A DNA stretch of 64,000 bases from UBA11475 sp045655805 (GTDB lineage Bacteria; Bacillota; Clostridia; Christensenellales; Borkfalkiaceae). This document shows positions 32,592 through 41,002 of this stretch, piece after piece. Location: NCBI GenBank assembly GCA_045655805.1, contig JAZOPZ010000013.1:124001-188000 (forward strand), read 5' to 3'. Under the pieces are notes generated by a model that searched no databases, was not told the origin of the DNA, and saw only the letters and a program-made list of their open reading frames with translations. Positions within the stretch are counted from its first letter, which is position 1, and every line of letters starts with the position of its first letter. The position numbers and the translations under genes are program-made.

Positions 32592-33158
32592 ATGACTGTT
32601 AAAGAAATTATTAATATTGCGTCTTTAATGATAGGCAAAACTGATCTTTGCGACTATCTTTCAGGCGCTGAACTTTCCGATACCGACAGGGCTAGGTTAT
32701 TAAAAGAAACTGATTATATGACTAATTGCGTTAACCTTGTTATTAACGAAGTCGCTACCGAATATTTGCCTGTGGTTTGCTCGGAATTCGTAAACAACTA
32801 CGGCGGGATGATTTATTACGCTAGTCTTTCGTCTAAAGTTTTAGAAGTGCTTGCCGTTTACGATAACGCTGGGAATAAAATTTCGTTTAATAAACTCGCA
32901 GATGGTATTAAAACTTCCGGCACGGTTACGAAAGTTGAGTACAGTTATATTCCACCGTCGTATACTTTAACCGAAACCATTGCTTTTACTGAAAAGAAGT
33001 TGCCCGCTAGGGTGATTGCTTACGGCGTTGCGTCCGAAGTTTGCGTTGCCGAGGGGCGTTTTGAGGAGGCGTTGATTTGGCAAAACAGATTTAGAGACAG
33101 TTTGAAAAATTTGTCCGAAATTAAAAACGGACGCATTAAAGGTAGGTGTTTTGCGTGA
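32592..33158 (+). CDS. Phage head-completion/adaptor protein (P22 gp4 position)
   Basis: The 188-residue protein begins with MTVKEIINIASLMIGK and is largely helical, with a central strand-rich part (VLEVLAVYDNAGNKISFN) and YGVASEVCVAEGRFEEALIWQNRF near the end. The helical bundle with a following strand region matches small head-tail connectors that bind below the portal. It lies right after the coat gene, as P22 gene 4 does. Assignment rests on position and general pattern. AAAAGGGGG precedes the ATG. Confidence 0.6.
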   Translation: MTVKEIINIASLMIGKTDLCDYLSGAELSDTDRARLLKETDYMTNCVNLVINEVATEYLPVVCSEFVNNYGGMIYYASLSSKVLEVLAVYDNAGNKISFNKLADGIKTSGTVTKVEYSYIPPSYTLTETIAFTEKKLPARVIAYGVASEVCVAEGRFEEALIWQNRFRDSLKNLSEIKNGRIKGRCFA

Positions 33159-34300
33159 GTATGTTTAATAAAATTAAAACCGTTAAAAAAACGGTGGAAG
33201 ATTTCGGTGAAAATCTTAAATCCGTTAATTTGACTGCAAAGTCTACGCTTTCGGGTGCAGTTTTGCCGAATATTCTAGAAGGCGTCGCGTTTAGCGACGC
33301 TTTCGTTTTTAACGGCGACAGGTGTTTGATTAAGGTGGACGGCGATGGGAATTTGACTTATAACGGTGAAGTTGTTTCAAGGTTTGACGGTGCATCGTTA
33401 ACGAGCGAGAGTGTGCTTTATGAGGGTAAACGATATTTGCATTTGAGCGACGGCGAAAGGGCTGTTATGATTTGCCTAGAAAATGGGCAAAGTTTTTCAG
33501 TTGAAACAGTCGGTATTGCATCAGTTTTTTATAAGGGCAGGTTGTTTTTAAGCGACGGCTATAAAATTATGGCGTCTGCTCCGTTAAATCCAACGGTTTT
33601 TGGCGGTGGAGTTACTATTAGTTTTTTGCCGTATGAAGATTTGGGCAAAATTATCGCTATGACCGAATATTGCAATAAAATATACGCGTTCTTTGAAAAA
33701 GGCGCTATTGCGTTTACCGAAAAAGACGGTGCTGTTTGCGAGGTTGAAAGGTTGCTTACCTTTGGGGTTGATATTTTGCCAAGGTCGGTTAAAAAGGTGG
33801 ATAAATCTATTTATTTTTGCGCGACGGACGGAGTTTATCGAGTTATGGGTAAAAAGTTTTATAAACTTTCTGCGATACCGATTGAAAGCGTGGCTACGGC
33901 TAGTTTTGGTGGTAGTTATTGGATAAAAACTACGCTTTTAGGTCAAGAAAAGGTCTTTGCATTTTCTGACGGCGACAAGATGAGTGAATTTTCAGTTGAT
34001 ACCGTGGGTGTAGTGGGCGAAAGCGTAATATTATTAAAGCCGATAACTGAAGTTTTAGGTGAGTGGCAGGCAAAACTTTCGACAGGCGTGGGGTATAAAT
34101 GTTTAAAAACAATAAAACTATACGCTAAAAAGCCTTGCGTACTTACCGTTTCTACTGCAAACGCTAGCAAGAATTTTACGGTAAATTCAGGCGAGAACAG
34201 TCTTTTAATTAATCTTTACGCAAACGAGTTTTTAGTTACGATTAAAACGGTGGCAAACGAGCAGTTGATTTGCCGATTTGAATATGAATATTACGAATAG
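33155..34300 (+). CDS. Putative DNA-stabilisation/plug protein (P22 gp10 position)
   Basis: The 381-residue protein is rich in repeated beta-strand blades (KRYLHLSDGERAVMICLENG, GRLFLSDGYKIMASAP, CNKIYAFFEKGAIAFTE, KSIYFCATDGVYRVMGKKF), suggesting a beta-propeller. In P22 the packaged-DNA stabilisation protein gp10 is a propeller at this same gene position. The start is uncertain: a GTG at 33155 lies 8 bases after GGTAGG and overlaps the previous stop; an ATG at 33161 is possible. The gp10 role is an inference from synteny. Confidence 0.55.
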   Translation: MSMFNKIKTVKKTVEDFGENLKSVNLTAKSTLSGAVLPNILEGVAFSDAFVFNGDRCLIKVDGDGNLTYNGEVVSRFDGASLTSESVLYEGKRYLHLSDGERAVMICLENGQSFSVETVGIASVFYKGRLFLSDGYKIMASAPLNPTVFGGGVTISFLPYEDLGKIIAMTEYCNKIYAFFEKGAIAFTEKDGAVCEVERLLTFGVDILPRSVKKVDKSIYFCATDGVYRVMGKKFYKLSAIPIESVATASFGGSYWIKTTLLGQEKVFAFSDGDKMSEFSVDTVGVVGESVILLKPITEVLGEWQAKLSTGVGYKCLKTIKLYAKKPCVLTVSTANASKNFTVNSGENSLLINLYANEFLVTIKTVANEQLICRFEYEYYE

Positions 34301-34308
34301 GGGGAATT

Positions 34309-35223
34309 ATGAAAGCAGATTTAAACCTTGCTACGCCGACCACTAAACAGCAAGTGTTGGACGGTTTAGTTATAATTGATGAATATTACAGAAAAAGAAA
34401 GGACGAATACGTCCCACCCGTGCTTATTCCGTTGAATTTTGACAAGGTTGAGTTCGTCCAAAAAACCGACGAACAATATTTAGCAGAAGCAACTTTATCG
34501 TTAAAACCTAAACATCTTGACGACATTATGAAAAGAAAAGATGCTTTTAATAAGGATTTGCACGAAATTAATTATAAAATTTTGCAATTGCCTATTGAAA
34601 TGGCTGAAGAAATTGCAGTTTGTGAGCAAAGTTACGACGACGAAATCGCTAGTCTTAAAGAGGAATTAAGGCTTAAAGGGGTTGCGTATGGCGACGGTGC
34701 GTCTTCGGCTGTTGCCGTGCTTACGGCTGAAAAGAATAATGCTATAAATAAAATTCGCGCAAAGTACGAAGAAAAACAAACTAATTTGGAAAGTTTGGCG
34801 AATTATTATTCTAGCGAAAGAGACGGCGCTGAAAATTATTTTACTACGTTACACGCTGAAGAAATTAACGCTACGGTTTTTGAACTTAAAGAAAAAGATG
34901 TCGAAAAGCAAAACGAATTACTTCAGTATAACGAAAATCTTAAAGAAAGGGAGATTAAGTATAACAATACTATCGAACAGGCGCAAAAGAAACTTCATTT
35001 GGAATATATGAAGATCGTTTACCAAGGTATGACTGACGAAGAACTCTTGCAAAAAGGTTATTATCGTGACGTGGTTGACTGGGTTATTGATTATTACATA
35101 GCAATGACTAATAAGGAACAAGCGTATAAAGAATATACTTCTACAACAGAGTATATCGTTTATCTTAAAGACTTCTACGAACAAGGGGTTAGGCTTTTGT
35201 ACGCGCTTGCTTACGGCGCTTAA
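34309..35223 (+). CDS. Coiled-coil protein ending the phage head cluster (tail-needle position)
   Basis: The 304-residue protein is almost entirely helical. Long heptad-like stretches cover about residues 70-245 (MAEEIAVCEQSYDDEIASLKEEL; NAINKIRAKYEEKQTNLESL; ENLKEREIKYNNTIEQAQKK, for example). A C-terminal helical bundle is rich in Tyr. P22 places its trimeric coiled-coil needle gp26 next after gp10, so this could plug the head; that is inference from order. Other possibilities are a tape-measure fragment or an internal virion protein. GGGGGAATT precedes the ATG, and a terminator follows. Confidence 0.5.
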   Translation: MKADLNLATPTTKQQVLDGLVIIDEYYRKRKDEYVPPVLIPLNFDKVEFVQKTDEQYLAEATLSLKPKHLDDIMKRKDAFNKDLHEINYKILQLPIEMAEEIAVCEQSYDDEIASLKEELRLKGVAYGDGASSAVAVLTAEKNNAINKIRAKYEEKQTNLESLANYYSSERDGAENYFTTLHAEEINATVFELKEKDVEKQNELLQYNENLKEREIKYNNTIEQAQKKLHLEYMKIVYQGMTDEELLQKGYYRDVVDWVIDYYIAMTNKEQAYKEYTSTTEYIVYLKDFYEQGVRLLYALAYGA

Positions 35224-35230
35224 AAATTTG

Positions 35231-35263
35231 GCAGTTGTGGGGGAACCTGCAACTGCTTTTTTT
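35231..35263 (+). terminator. Intrinsic terminator of the phage head cluster
   Basis: GCAGTTG (35231-35237) pairs with CAACTGC (35250-35256), followed by seven T's. It closes the cluster on the plus strand. Confidence 0.85.
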
Positions 35264-35269
35264 GTTAAA

Positions 35270-35294
35270 TAAAAAGCCACGGGTTGCCGTGGCT
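35270..35294 (-). terminator. Intrinsic terminator of the U32 peptidase gene
   Basis: AGCCACGG (35275-35282), a 4-base loop and CCGTGGCT (35287-35294); on the minus strand it is followed by a T-rich run. Confidence 0.85.
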
Positions 35295-35298
35295 GATT

Positions 35299-37434
35299 TT
35301 AGTAGTTATTCGTGTATGACCTTTCGTCAGAAAGGATAGGTGTAGTGGAGTAATTTTTGTTGGGAGATTTTAGTTCAAAATAACAGTAGGCTATTTTATA
35401 TCTTCTAACAGAGTGGGGGATTTTATCGTCGCCGATATAGGTTAACGGGGTATCTGCCGTGCAATTACTGCAAGTAGAGTTTAGCGACGCTTTATACGGA
35501 CAATGCGTAAGCGTCATCACCGTTATATCACCGTTTATTGCGAAAGGATGAGTTTCAAAGGACGGTAAAACTTCATAAACGCCTAAATCTTTTAATGCTT
35601 TTACAGTATAAGCGTTGTACGCGTTTAGTCCAAAACCTGCGACGATTTTTCTGCCATTATAGGTTAACCCGTAGTAGTTATTTGCGTATATATTGAGTTT
35701 TGGAAAATCTTCTAGCAAGGCGTCGATTATTTTTATATCTTTGCCCGTTGCTATCGGTGGCAAATGCAAATAAGTATTGCCGTTTGAATACTCATTTAAA
35801 TATTTTTGTGTTAAAGTTTGCAAAGTATCTTTTGAATAATTCGTCGGGAAGAAAATTACTTCACCTTTAGCGTGCGTTTTTGTATACTCATTAACGACGG
35901 TGTACTTTGCCGTTGGCAACGATAACGCTTGTTTTTTAGGCGCTATAAAGTTGCCGTCAAAATTTGGGTTTGCTTTCAAAAAGTCTGATTTATTACTTTC
36001 TAAAATACTATCTTCTAAAGCGCTAACTGCTTGACGGCGTAAATCGTTAATTTGGGACTTTGGCATAAAAACATTATCAGCGGTAGCGTCAAAATTGACC
36101 ATTTCAAACAAAGTGTCGCCGAACTTCATTTGATTTTTTATGAAAGTTTTGTCAATCGGGGCAGTCTTTGCAGGTTGAGTGGTTGCGCTTACACTAACAC
36201 TTTTATTATTTGCTAAAAGTGTCAGAGTGGCTGTTTTTTCATCAGCGTTAAAGCGCACGGATAGTGGAATTTTTTTGCTATCTTTTAGCATCTCGTTCTC
36301 GTAAGCGCTATCAACTAGACGATAAACTTTATCTTTGATTTTGACTTGAGTATTCGTAGTGTAGACGGTGTAATTGCCGTCTTTTACCGTTATATTACCG
36401 ACGCCGAGAGAAGTTTCCGTTCTACCGATAAACTTTAATCCGTCGCCCGTGTTTAACGGCGCGTTGCTGGCAATAGTTACTGCGTATAAGTTTTTAAATG
36501 GGGCTACGGCGATAACTTCACCTAAAAATTCACCCGTATGACTTTGGTTTTTGGAGTCGATTATATCGTCGTTGTCGTATAGATACGCGGTTTCGTTAAA
36601 CTCGCCACGAGAGAAGATTTTAGATAGGTTTTTACGCTCGTTGATAAGCGTCGTTTCGCTTGCGCCCAAAAGTGCTTTTTTATATGATTTTGCAGTTGCG
36701 TAAACGTAGGACGGGCGCTTTAGTCTGCCTTCAATTTTAAAACTAGTTACGCCTGCGTCTATAAGAGTTTTCAAATTCATAATCAAACATAAGTCGTTAG
36801 GCGACAGTAGTTTGCCATTTTTGCCTTGCGACGAATAGTTCAATCTGCAAAGTTGCTTACACTCGCCACGGTTGCCACTTTTACCCGTTTTTACGGCAGA
36901 CATATAGCAGTTGCCTGAAAAACCTACGCACAAAGCGCCGTGAACGAAAAATTCAATTTCAAGCGAAGTGTTTTGCTTGATTGCAATTATATCTTCAAGT
37001 TTAGTTTCACGCGATAAAACCACGCGCTTAAAGCCGAACCTTTCCAAAAAAAGCGCGCCTTGTAAGTTATGCACGCCCATTTGGGTGCTTGCGTGCAAGG
37101 TAATGCCTTTAAAGGTCTCTTTTAGCAGGGTAGCCATGCCGAAATCTTGCACGATAAACGCGTCTACGCCACTTTTTAGAGCGCCTGAGACGAGTGTGAG
37201 AAAATTTTCAACTTCACTATCAGCGACTAAAGTGTTTACCGTAAGGTAGACTTTTACGCCGTGTAGGTGAGCGTATTTTACGGCGCTTTCTAAACTTTCA
37301 AGCGTGAAGTTATCTGCCTTTTTGCGCGCGTTAAAGTCGGACAAGCCCAAGTAGACTGCGTCCGCTCCACCGTTAATCGCCGATATTAAACTTTCTCTAT
37401 TCCCACAAGGGGAAAGTACTTCTAGCGTCTTCAA
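35299..37434 (-). CDS. Peptidase U32 family protein (RlhA/TrhP-like RNA hydroxylation enzyme)
   Basis: The 711-residue protein has the U32 barrel at its N-terminus (LSPCGNRESLISAINGGADAVYLGL at residues 8-32), the conserved FFVHGALCVGFSGNCYMS near 162 and a Cys set (GNRGECKQLCRLNY near 187) that binds an Fe-S cluster in this family. A long C-terminal region follows, as in DUF3656-containing members. Family members with this length include RlhA (23S rRNA C2501 hydroxylation) and TrhP (tRNA). Which RNA is the target cannot be told here. The start is a TTG at 37434 behind CGGAG. The gene stands alone between two terminators. Confidence 0.82.
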   Translation of the reverse strand: MKTLEVLSPCGNRESLISAINGGADAVYLGLSDFNARKKADNFTLESLESAVKYAHLHGVKVYLTVNTLVADSEVENFLTLVSGALKSGVDAFIVQDFGMATLLKETFKGITLHASTQMGVHNLQGALFLERFGFKRVVLSRETKLEDIIAIKQNTSLEIEFFVHGALCVGFSGNCYMSAVKTGKSGNRGECKQLCRLNYSSQGKNGKLLSPNDLCLIMNLKTLIDAGVTSFKIEGRLKRPSYVYATAKSYKKALLGASETTLINERKNLSKIFSRGEFNETAYLYDNDDIIDSKNQSHTGEFLGEVIAVAPFKNLYAVTIASNAPLNTGDGLKFIGRTETSLGVGNITVKDGNYTVYTTNTQVKIKDKVYRLVDSAYENEMLKDSKKIPLSVRFNADEKTATLTLLANNKSVSVSATTQPAKTAPIDKTFIKNQMKFGDTLFEMVNFDATADNVFMPKSQINDLRRQAVSALEDSILESNKSDFLKANPNFDGNFIAPKKQALSLPTAKYTVVNEYTKTHAKGEVIFFPTNYSKDTLQTLTQKYLNEYSNGNTYLHLPPIATGKDIKIIDALLEDFPKLNIYANNYYGLTYNGRKIVAGFGLNAYNAYTVKALKDLGVYEVLPSFETHPFAINGDITVMTLTHCPYKASLNSTCSNCTADTPLTYIGDDKIPHSVRRYKIAYCYFELKSPNKNYSTTPILSDERSYTNNY

Positions 37435-37454
37435 AAAAATACTCCGTTATTTAC

Positions 37455-37485
37455 AAAAACTCGGGCAGAAGTCCGAGTTTTTTTG
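37455..37485 (-). terminator. Intrinsic terminator of the GMP synthase gene
   Basis: AAACTCGG (37457-37464) and CCGAGTTT (37473-37480) with A and T flanks form a hairpin usable in both directions, just after the guaA-type gene on the minus strand. Confidence 0.82.
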
Positions 37486-37512
37486 TGTTTTTATTTTGTG
37501 TTTTATTAGTTA

Positions 37513-38496
37513 TTATTCCCACTCAATAGTAGCAGGTGCTTTTGGTGAAAGGTCGTAAAGTACACGGCAAACGCCTTTTACTTCTTTCAAAATTCTGTCG
37601 GTAATCTTTTTAAGAATTGCCCAATCAATTTCAGGCACGGTAGCGCTCATAGCGTCTACGGTGTTTACCGCTCTAATAATTACAGGCCAATCCCATACTC
37701 TTTTGCCGTCAACTACGCCGGTTGAACGGAAATCAGGTACTACCGTAAAGAATTGCCATACTTTGTCGGTAAGACCTGCGAGAGCAAACTCTTCACGCAA
37801 GATGGCGTCAGATTCCCTTAAAGCCTCAAGACGATCACGAGTGATTGCGCCAGTACAACGAACGCCTAAACCTGGGCCTGGGAACGGTTGACGGTCAACC
37901 ATATTCGCAGGTAAACCAAGCGCCTTGCCGACAACCCTTACTTCGTCTTTATATAAAAGTTTAACAGGTTCAACAAGTCCGATAAATTTCATATCTTCAG
38001 GCAAGCCACCTACGTTGTGGTGGGCTTTTACGCCTTTACTTTCAATAATATCAGGGTAGATAGTGCCTTGAGCAAGGAAGGAAATACCCTCTAATTTATT
38101 AGATTCTTCTTCAAAAACTCTAACGAATTCACCACCGATTATTTTACGCTTGGTTTCAGGGTCGTCAACACCTTCTAAAAGAGAAAGGAAACGGTCGGTT
38201 GCGTCTACGTAGATTAGGTTAGCGTCTAAACCTTCACGGAAGATTTCAATAACTTGTTCGCTTTCACCTTTACGCATTAAACCGTGGTTAACGTGCACGC
38301 AAACGAGTTGCTTGCCAATTGCCTTAATTAAAAGTGCTGCTACTACCGAACTATCCACGCCACCCGAAAGTGCGAGAAGTACTTTTTTGTCGCCAACTTG
38401 TTCACGCACGGCTTTGATTTGTTCATCAATAAATGCGTTTGCAAGTTCTTTTGTTGTGATGCGTTGCATATCGTCAGGTCTTTTGTTAGAATCCAT
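37513..38496 (-). CDS. guaA: GMP synthase, ATP-pyrophosphatase subunit without glutaminase domain
   Basis: The 327-residue protein carries the P-loop LALSGGVDSSVVAALL near residue 41, the GMP synthase sequence VHVNHGLMRKGE near 72, HHNVGGLPEDM near 159, DRQPFPGPGLGVR near 202, and the dimerisation end PATIEWE. It adenylates XMP and adds ammonia to give GMP. The usual bacterial GuaA is about 510 residues with an N-terminal class I glutaminase; here that domain is missing, and the 150 bases upstream are non-coding. It must use ammonia or a separately encoded glutaminase, as in archaea. AAGGAG precedes the ATG. A GCGCC hairpin lies in the leader. Confidence 0.9.
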   Translation of the reverse strand: MDSNKRPDDMQRITTKELANAFIDEQIKAVREQVGDKKVLLALSGGVDSSVVAALLIKAIGKQLVCVHVNHGLMRKGESEQVIEIFREGLDANLIYVDATDRFLSLLEGVDDPETKRKIIGGEFVRVFEEESNKLEGISFLAQGTIYPDIIESKGVKAHHNVGGLPEDMKFIGLVEPVKLLYKDEVRVVGKALGLPANMVDRQPFPGPGLGVRCTGAITRDRLEALRESDAILREEFALAGLTDKVWQFFTVVPDFRSTGVVDGKRVWDWPVIIRAVNTVDAMSATVPEIDWAILKKITDRILKEVKGVCRVLYDLSPKAPATIEWE

Positions 38497-38510
38497 AAAT
38501 TTCTCCTTAC

Positions 38511-38553
38511 GCGCCGATAGTTTGGCGCTTTTTTAACAAAATTATTATATATC
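38511..38553 (-). promoter_or_regulatory. Promoter and leader hairpin of the GMP synthase gene
   Basis: On the minus strand TATAAT lies near 38542-38547 with a poor -35 (TTGCGT, 17 bases upstream). A GCGCC/GGCGC hairpin (about 38512-38530) sits in the leader just before the ribosome site. It could modulate translation; it does not match a purine riboswitch that I know. Confidence 0.4.
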
Positions 38554-38645
38554 AATTTGCTTTTTGACGCAATAATTTTAAATATAAAATATTCTTATAT
38601 TTTAATTTTTTTTACTTATGTCTTATCGCATAGCGCTTTTTTGCG

Positions 38646-39410
38646 TTAGTCTGGCAAAAATGCGTCGTAATCTTCGGCATTTTCTTTGATAGGTTCATCC
38701 GTTTTTAAGTCGCTATCAGCGTGCAAGTGCTTTAAGTGGGCGTGTCTATGCTTTTTTTGGTGCCTAAATTTTTTGCCCAATAACTTTTCAATTGCCGTAA
38801 CGCCGTCTTCAAAAATGATAAACAGTAAGAACAGCGCTATCATTATCGCTACTATTGGGTCGGCAATTTTTAAGCCACAAAGGTTGACCAAAAGTATGCT
38901 AACGAGCGTTCCGATTGAAGTTAACGAGTCTAATCTTTGGTGCCAAGCGTTTGCTCCTAACGGTGGGTAATCGAGCGTTTTTGATGCTTTAATATTAAAG
39001 TGAAAGACAAATTCTTTTGCCACGATTGCACCGATTGCTATGGCTATTTCAAACCAAGCGGGGTCTTCTTTCGTGAGATATTCGCCCGAAAAGATTAAGG
39101 TAAAATTCTTTACGCAAATGTGGACGCAGGTGTACAAAAGAATTATTGCTAAAATCATTGAAAATACACCTTGTACTATTTGGTTGTGGCGTTTTTCTTT
39201 TTGACAGGTGCTAACGTGTATCAAAAATACCGAAATTATTACGAGTAGGGTACTTAACACGTCGAAAAGAGAGTGAACAGCGTCACTTAACATCGCCTCG
39301 GAATGCCCGAAAATTCCACCCAAAACTTTTGCTGTGGTTACGACTATACCTATCAGTAAAGTTATAATTGAAATTTGTAAGATTTTGTGTTTTGAGTATG
39401 TGTATGACAT
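38646..39410 (-). CDS. Cation diffusion facilitator transporter without the usual C-terminal domain
   Basis: The 254-residue protein has six transmembrane helices and both CDF metal-site motifs, SDAVHSLFD near residue 41 and NAWHQRLDS near 153. After the last helix it has only a short tail rich in His and Lys (KKFRHQKKHRHAHLKHLHADSD near 215-236) instead of the 80-residue cytoplasmic metallochaperone-like domain. It should export Zn(II), Fe(II) or Mn(II) using the proton gradient; the metal cannot be assigned. The His tail may act as metal sensor. It lies 40 bases downstream of the ROK gene, across a hairpin. Confidence 0.82.
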   Translation of the reverse strand: MSYTYSKHKILQISIITLLIGIVVTTAKVLGGIFGHSEAMLSDAVHSLFDVLSTLLVIISVFLIHVSTCQKEKRHNQIVQGVFSMILAIILLYTCVHICVKNFTLIFSGEYLTKEDPAWFEIAIAIGAIVAKEFVFHFNIKASKTLDYPPLGANAWHQRLDSLTSIGTLVSILLVNLCGLKIADPIVAIMIALFLLFIIFEDGVTAIEKLLGKKFRHQKKHRHAHLKHLHADSDLKTDEPIKENAEDYDAFLPD

Positions 39411-39426
39411 ATATTTCTAAACGGAA

Positions 39427-39446
39427 AGGCTTCCTGAAGGAAGCCT
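39427..39446 (-). terminator. Hairpin between ROK kinase and CDF transporter genes
   Basis: AGGCTTCC, TGAA and GGAAGCCT form a perfect 8-bp stem. On the minus strand only a moderate T content follows, so termination may be partial. Confidence 0.65.
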
Positions 39447-39450
39447 ATAA

Positions 39451-40398
39451 TTATGCTTTTATAAGTGATGCTGCGCCGATTATGCCTGCGTCGTTACCGT
39501 TGGTTGCCGTAAGTATATCTACTTTTGGTGCACCACGGAAACCGTATAAATGTTCACGACAATAGTCGGCTAACATATCGGTGTAATATTTACCTTCACC
39601 CGAAATGCCACCACCGATGATGATTGCTTGTGGACGGAAAATGTTCATAAAGTTTATCATTGTTTCGCAAAGGTAAGTGGTGTAGTTGTCAATAACGGTT
39701 TTTGCCGTTTGATCACCGTCTTTATAGGCGATAAACGCTGTTGCACCGTTTACTTCGTCAATATTGCCGTTAACGAGCGACCACATTTTGCTTGATTTAT
39801 CTTTTTCCATCGCGCGTTTGGTATCTCTAATTAAAGCAGTTGCTGAAACGTAAGCCTCTACGCAACCTGATCTACCACAAGAACAAGGTTCACCACCAAA
39901 AATAAGGGTAGTGTGCCCAAGTTCGGTACCTTTACTTTCACCACCTTCGTAAAGTTGCTTGTTGATAATTACGCCACCACCAACGCCCGTGCCTAAAGTG
40001 ATCATAACGATATCGTCGTACGGTTTGCCTGCACCAAAAATAGCCTCGCCTAAAGCGGCTACGTTTGCGTCGTTACTTAATTTGATTTCAGTATCAAAGT
40101 ATTTTTTGAGCATATCTACGAGTGGTACGTTTACCCAACCGAGATTGTATGCGCAATCAATTACGCCTTTTTTACTAGAAATAAGGCCTGGTGAACCTAT
40201 GCCGATGCCGTAAATATCTTTAATGGTTAAAGAATTTTCAGAAAAAAGTTCGTTTATTGCGTTAGCCATACCTTCAACCATAATTTGAGCGTCGCCCTTT
40301 ACGGTTACGACCTTTTTCTTTGCTAAAACAGTACCGTCTTCGGTAACGAGACCTACTTTTGCGCTCATACCACCAATGTCAATACCGATATAATACAT
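39451..40398 (-). CDS. ROK-family sugar kinase (probable glucokinase)
   Basis: The 315-residue protein has the ATP site GIDIGGMSAKVGLV at residues 4-17, the catalytic SNDANVAALGE near 103, the glycine-rich TLGTGVGGGVI near 130 and the ROK zinc motif CSCGRSGCVE near 170. It phosphorylates a hexose, probably glucose, in the cytoplasm. The ATG at 40398 behind CGGAG was chosen because the ROK fold starts there; an upstream in-frame ATG would add 16 hydrophobic residues. It is monocistronic or co-transcribed with the CDF gene. Confidence 0.88.
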   Translation of the reverse strand: MYYIGIDIGGMSAKVGLVTEDGTVLAKKKVVTVKGDAQIMVEGMANAINELFSENSLTIKDIYGIGIGSPGLISSKKGVIDCAYNLGWVNVPLVDMLKKYFDTEIKLSNDANVAALGEAIFGAGKPYDDIVMITLGTGVGGGVIINKQLYEGGESKGTELGHTTLIFGGEPCSCGRSGCVEAYVSATALIRDTKRAMEKDKSSKMWSLVNGNIDEVNGATAFIAYKDGDQTAKTVIDNYTTYLCETMINFMNIFRPQAIIIGGGISGEGKYYTDMLADYCREHLYGFRGAPKVDILTATNGNDAGIIGAASLIKA

Positions 40399-40584
40399 AG
40401 TTACTCCGTAAACAAATAATTTTATTACGAATATATTATAATACATTAAATAGCAAATTGCAAGTAAAGTTTGTTTTTTTTAGGTTATTTAAGGTTTTAT
40501 AGCGCTTAAAATTTAGGGAAATTCTTGGGATTTTAACAAAAAAATAAAAAAATAAAAAAAATTTAAAAAAGTGTGAAAAAATGC

Positions 40585-40613
40585 TTGATTTATTTTCAAT
40601 TATTTGTTATAGT
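40585..40613 (+). promoter_or_regulatory. Promoter of the tRNA cluster
   Basis: TTGATT (40585-40590), a 17-base spacer and TATAGT (40608-40613) lie 25 bases before the first tRNA. Confidence 0.7.
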
Positions 40614-40638
40614 ATATCGGCAAAGCAAGGAAGGCAAC

Positions 40639-40714
40639 GGGAGCTTAGCTCAGCTGGGAGAGCATCTGCCTTACAAGCAGAGGGTCACAGGTTCGAGCCC
40701 TGTAGCTCCCACCA
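40639..40714 (+). tRNA. tRNA-Val (anticodon TAC)
   Basis: The acceptor stem GGGAGCT pairs with AGCTCCC. The D-arm (GCTCAGCTGGGAGAGC), the anticodon loop CTTACAA and the T-arm (GGTTCGAGCCC) are all present. CCA is encoded. It is first in a cluster of four tRNA genes. Confidence 0.95.
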
Positions 40715-40735
40715 CTATTAACTTGCTTTGATGAT

Positions 40736-40810
40736 GCGGGAATGGCTCAGTGGTAGAGCGTCACCTTGCCAAGGTGAATGTCGCGAGTTCGAATCTCGTT
40801 TCCCGCTCCA
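40736..40810 (+). tRNA. tRNA-Gly (anticodon GCC)
   Basis: The acceptor stem GCGGGAA pairs with TTCCCGC. The anticodon loop is TTGCCAA and the T-arm contains GAGTTCGAATCTC. CCA is encoded. Confidence 0.95.
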
Positions 40811-40833
40811 TTTTTTTTATAAAAAATTAGGTT

Positions 40834-40907
40834 GGCGCCATAGCCAAGTGGTAAGGCAAGGGTCTGCAACACCCGTACCCCCAGTTCAAATCTGGGTGGC
40901 GCCTCCA
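40834..40907 (+). tRNA. tRNA-Cys (anticodon GCA)
   Basis: The acceptor stem GGCGCCA pairs with TGGCGCC. The anticodon loop is CTGCAAC and the T-arm contains CAGTTCAAATCTG. CCA is encoded. Confidence 0.95.
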
Positions 40908-40915
40908 AAAAAACT

Positions 40916-41002
40916 GCCGAGGTGGCGAAATAGGCAGACGCAAGGGACTTAAAATCCCTCGGAGTAACATCCGTATCGGTTCAAGTCCGATCCCCGGCAC
41001 CA
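40916..41002 (+). tRNA. tRNA-Leu (anticodon TAA)
   Basis: This class II tRNA has acceptor GCCGAGG, anticodon loop CTTAAAA, a long variable arm (CGGAGTAACATCCG) and T-arm GGTTCAAGTCC. CCA is encoded. Its 3' end is copied in the tandem repeats that follow. Confidence 0.95.

Noticed and set aside
38497..38640. Purine riboswitch in front of the GMP synthase gene
   Set aside because: Only one GC-rich hairpin is visible; the three-way junction and conserved loops of purine aptamers are not seen.
40728..40952. A 74-codon open frame over the tRNA cluster
   Set aside because: It is composed of tRNA-Gly, tRNA-Cys and part of tRNA-Leu sequence.
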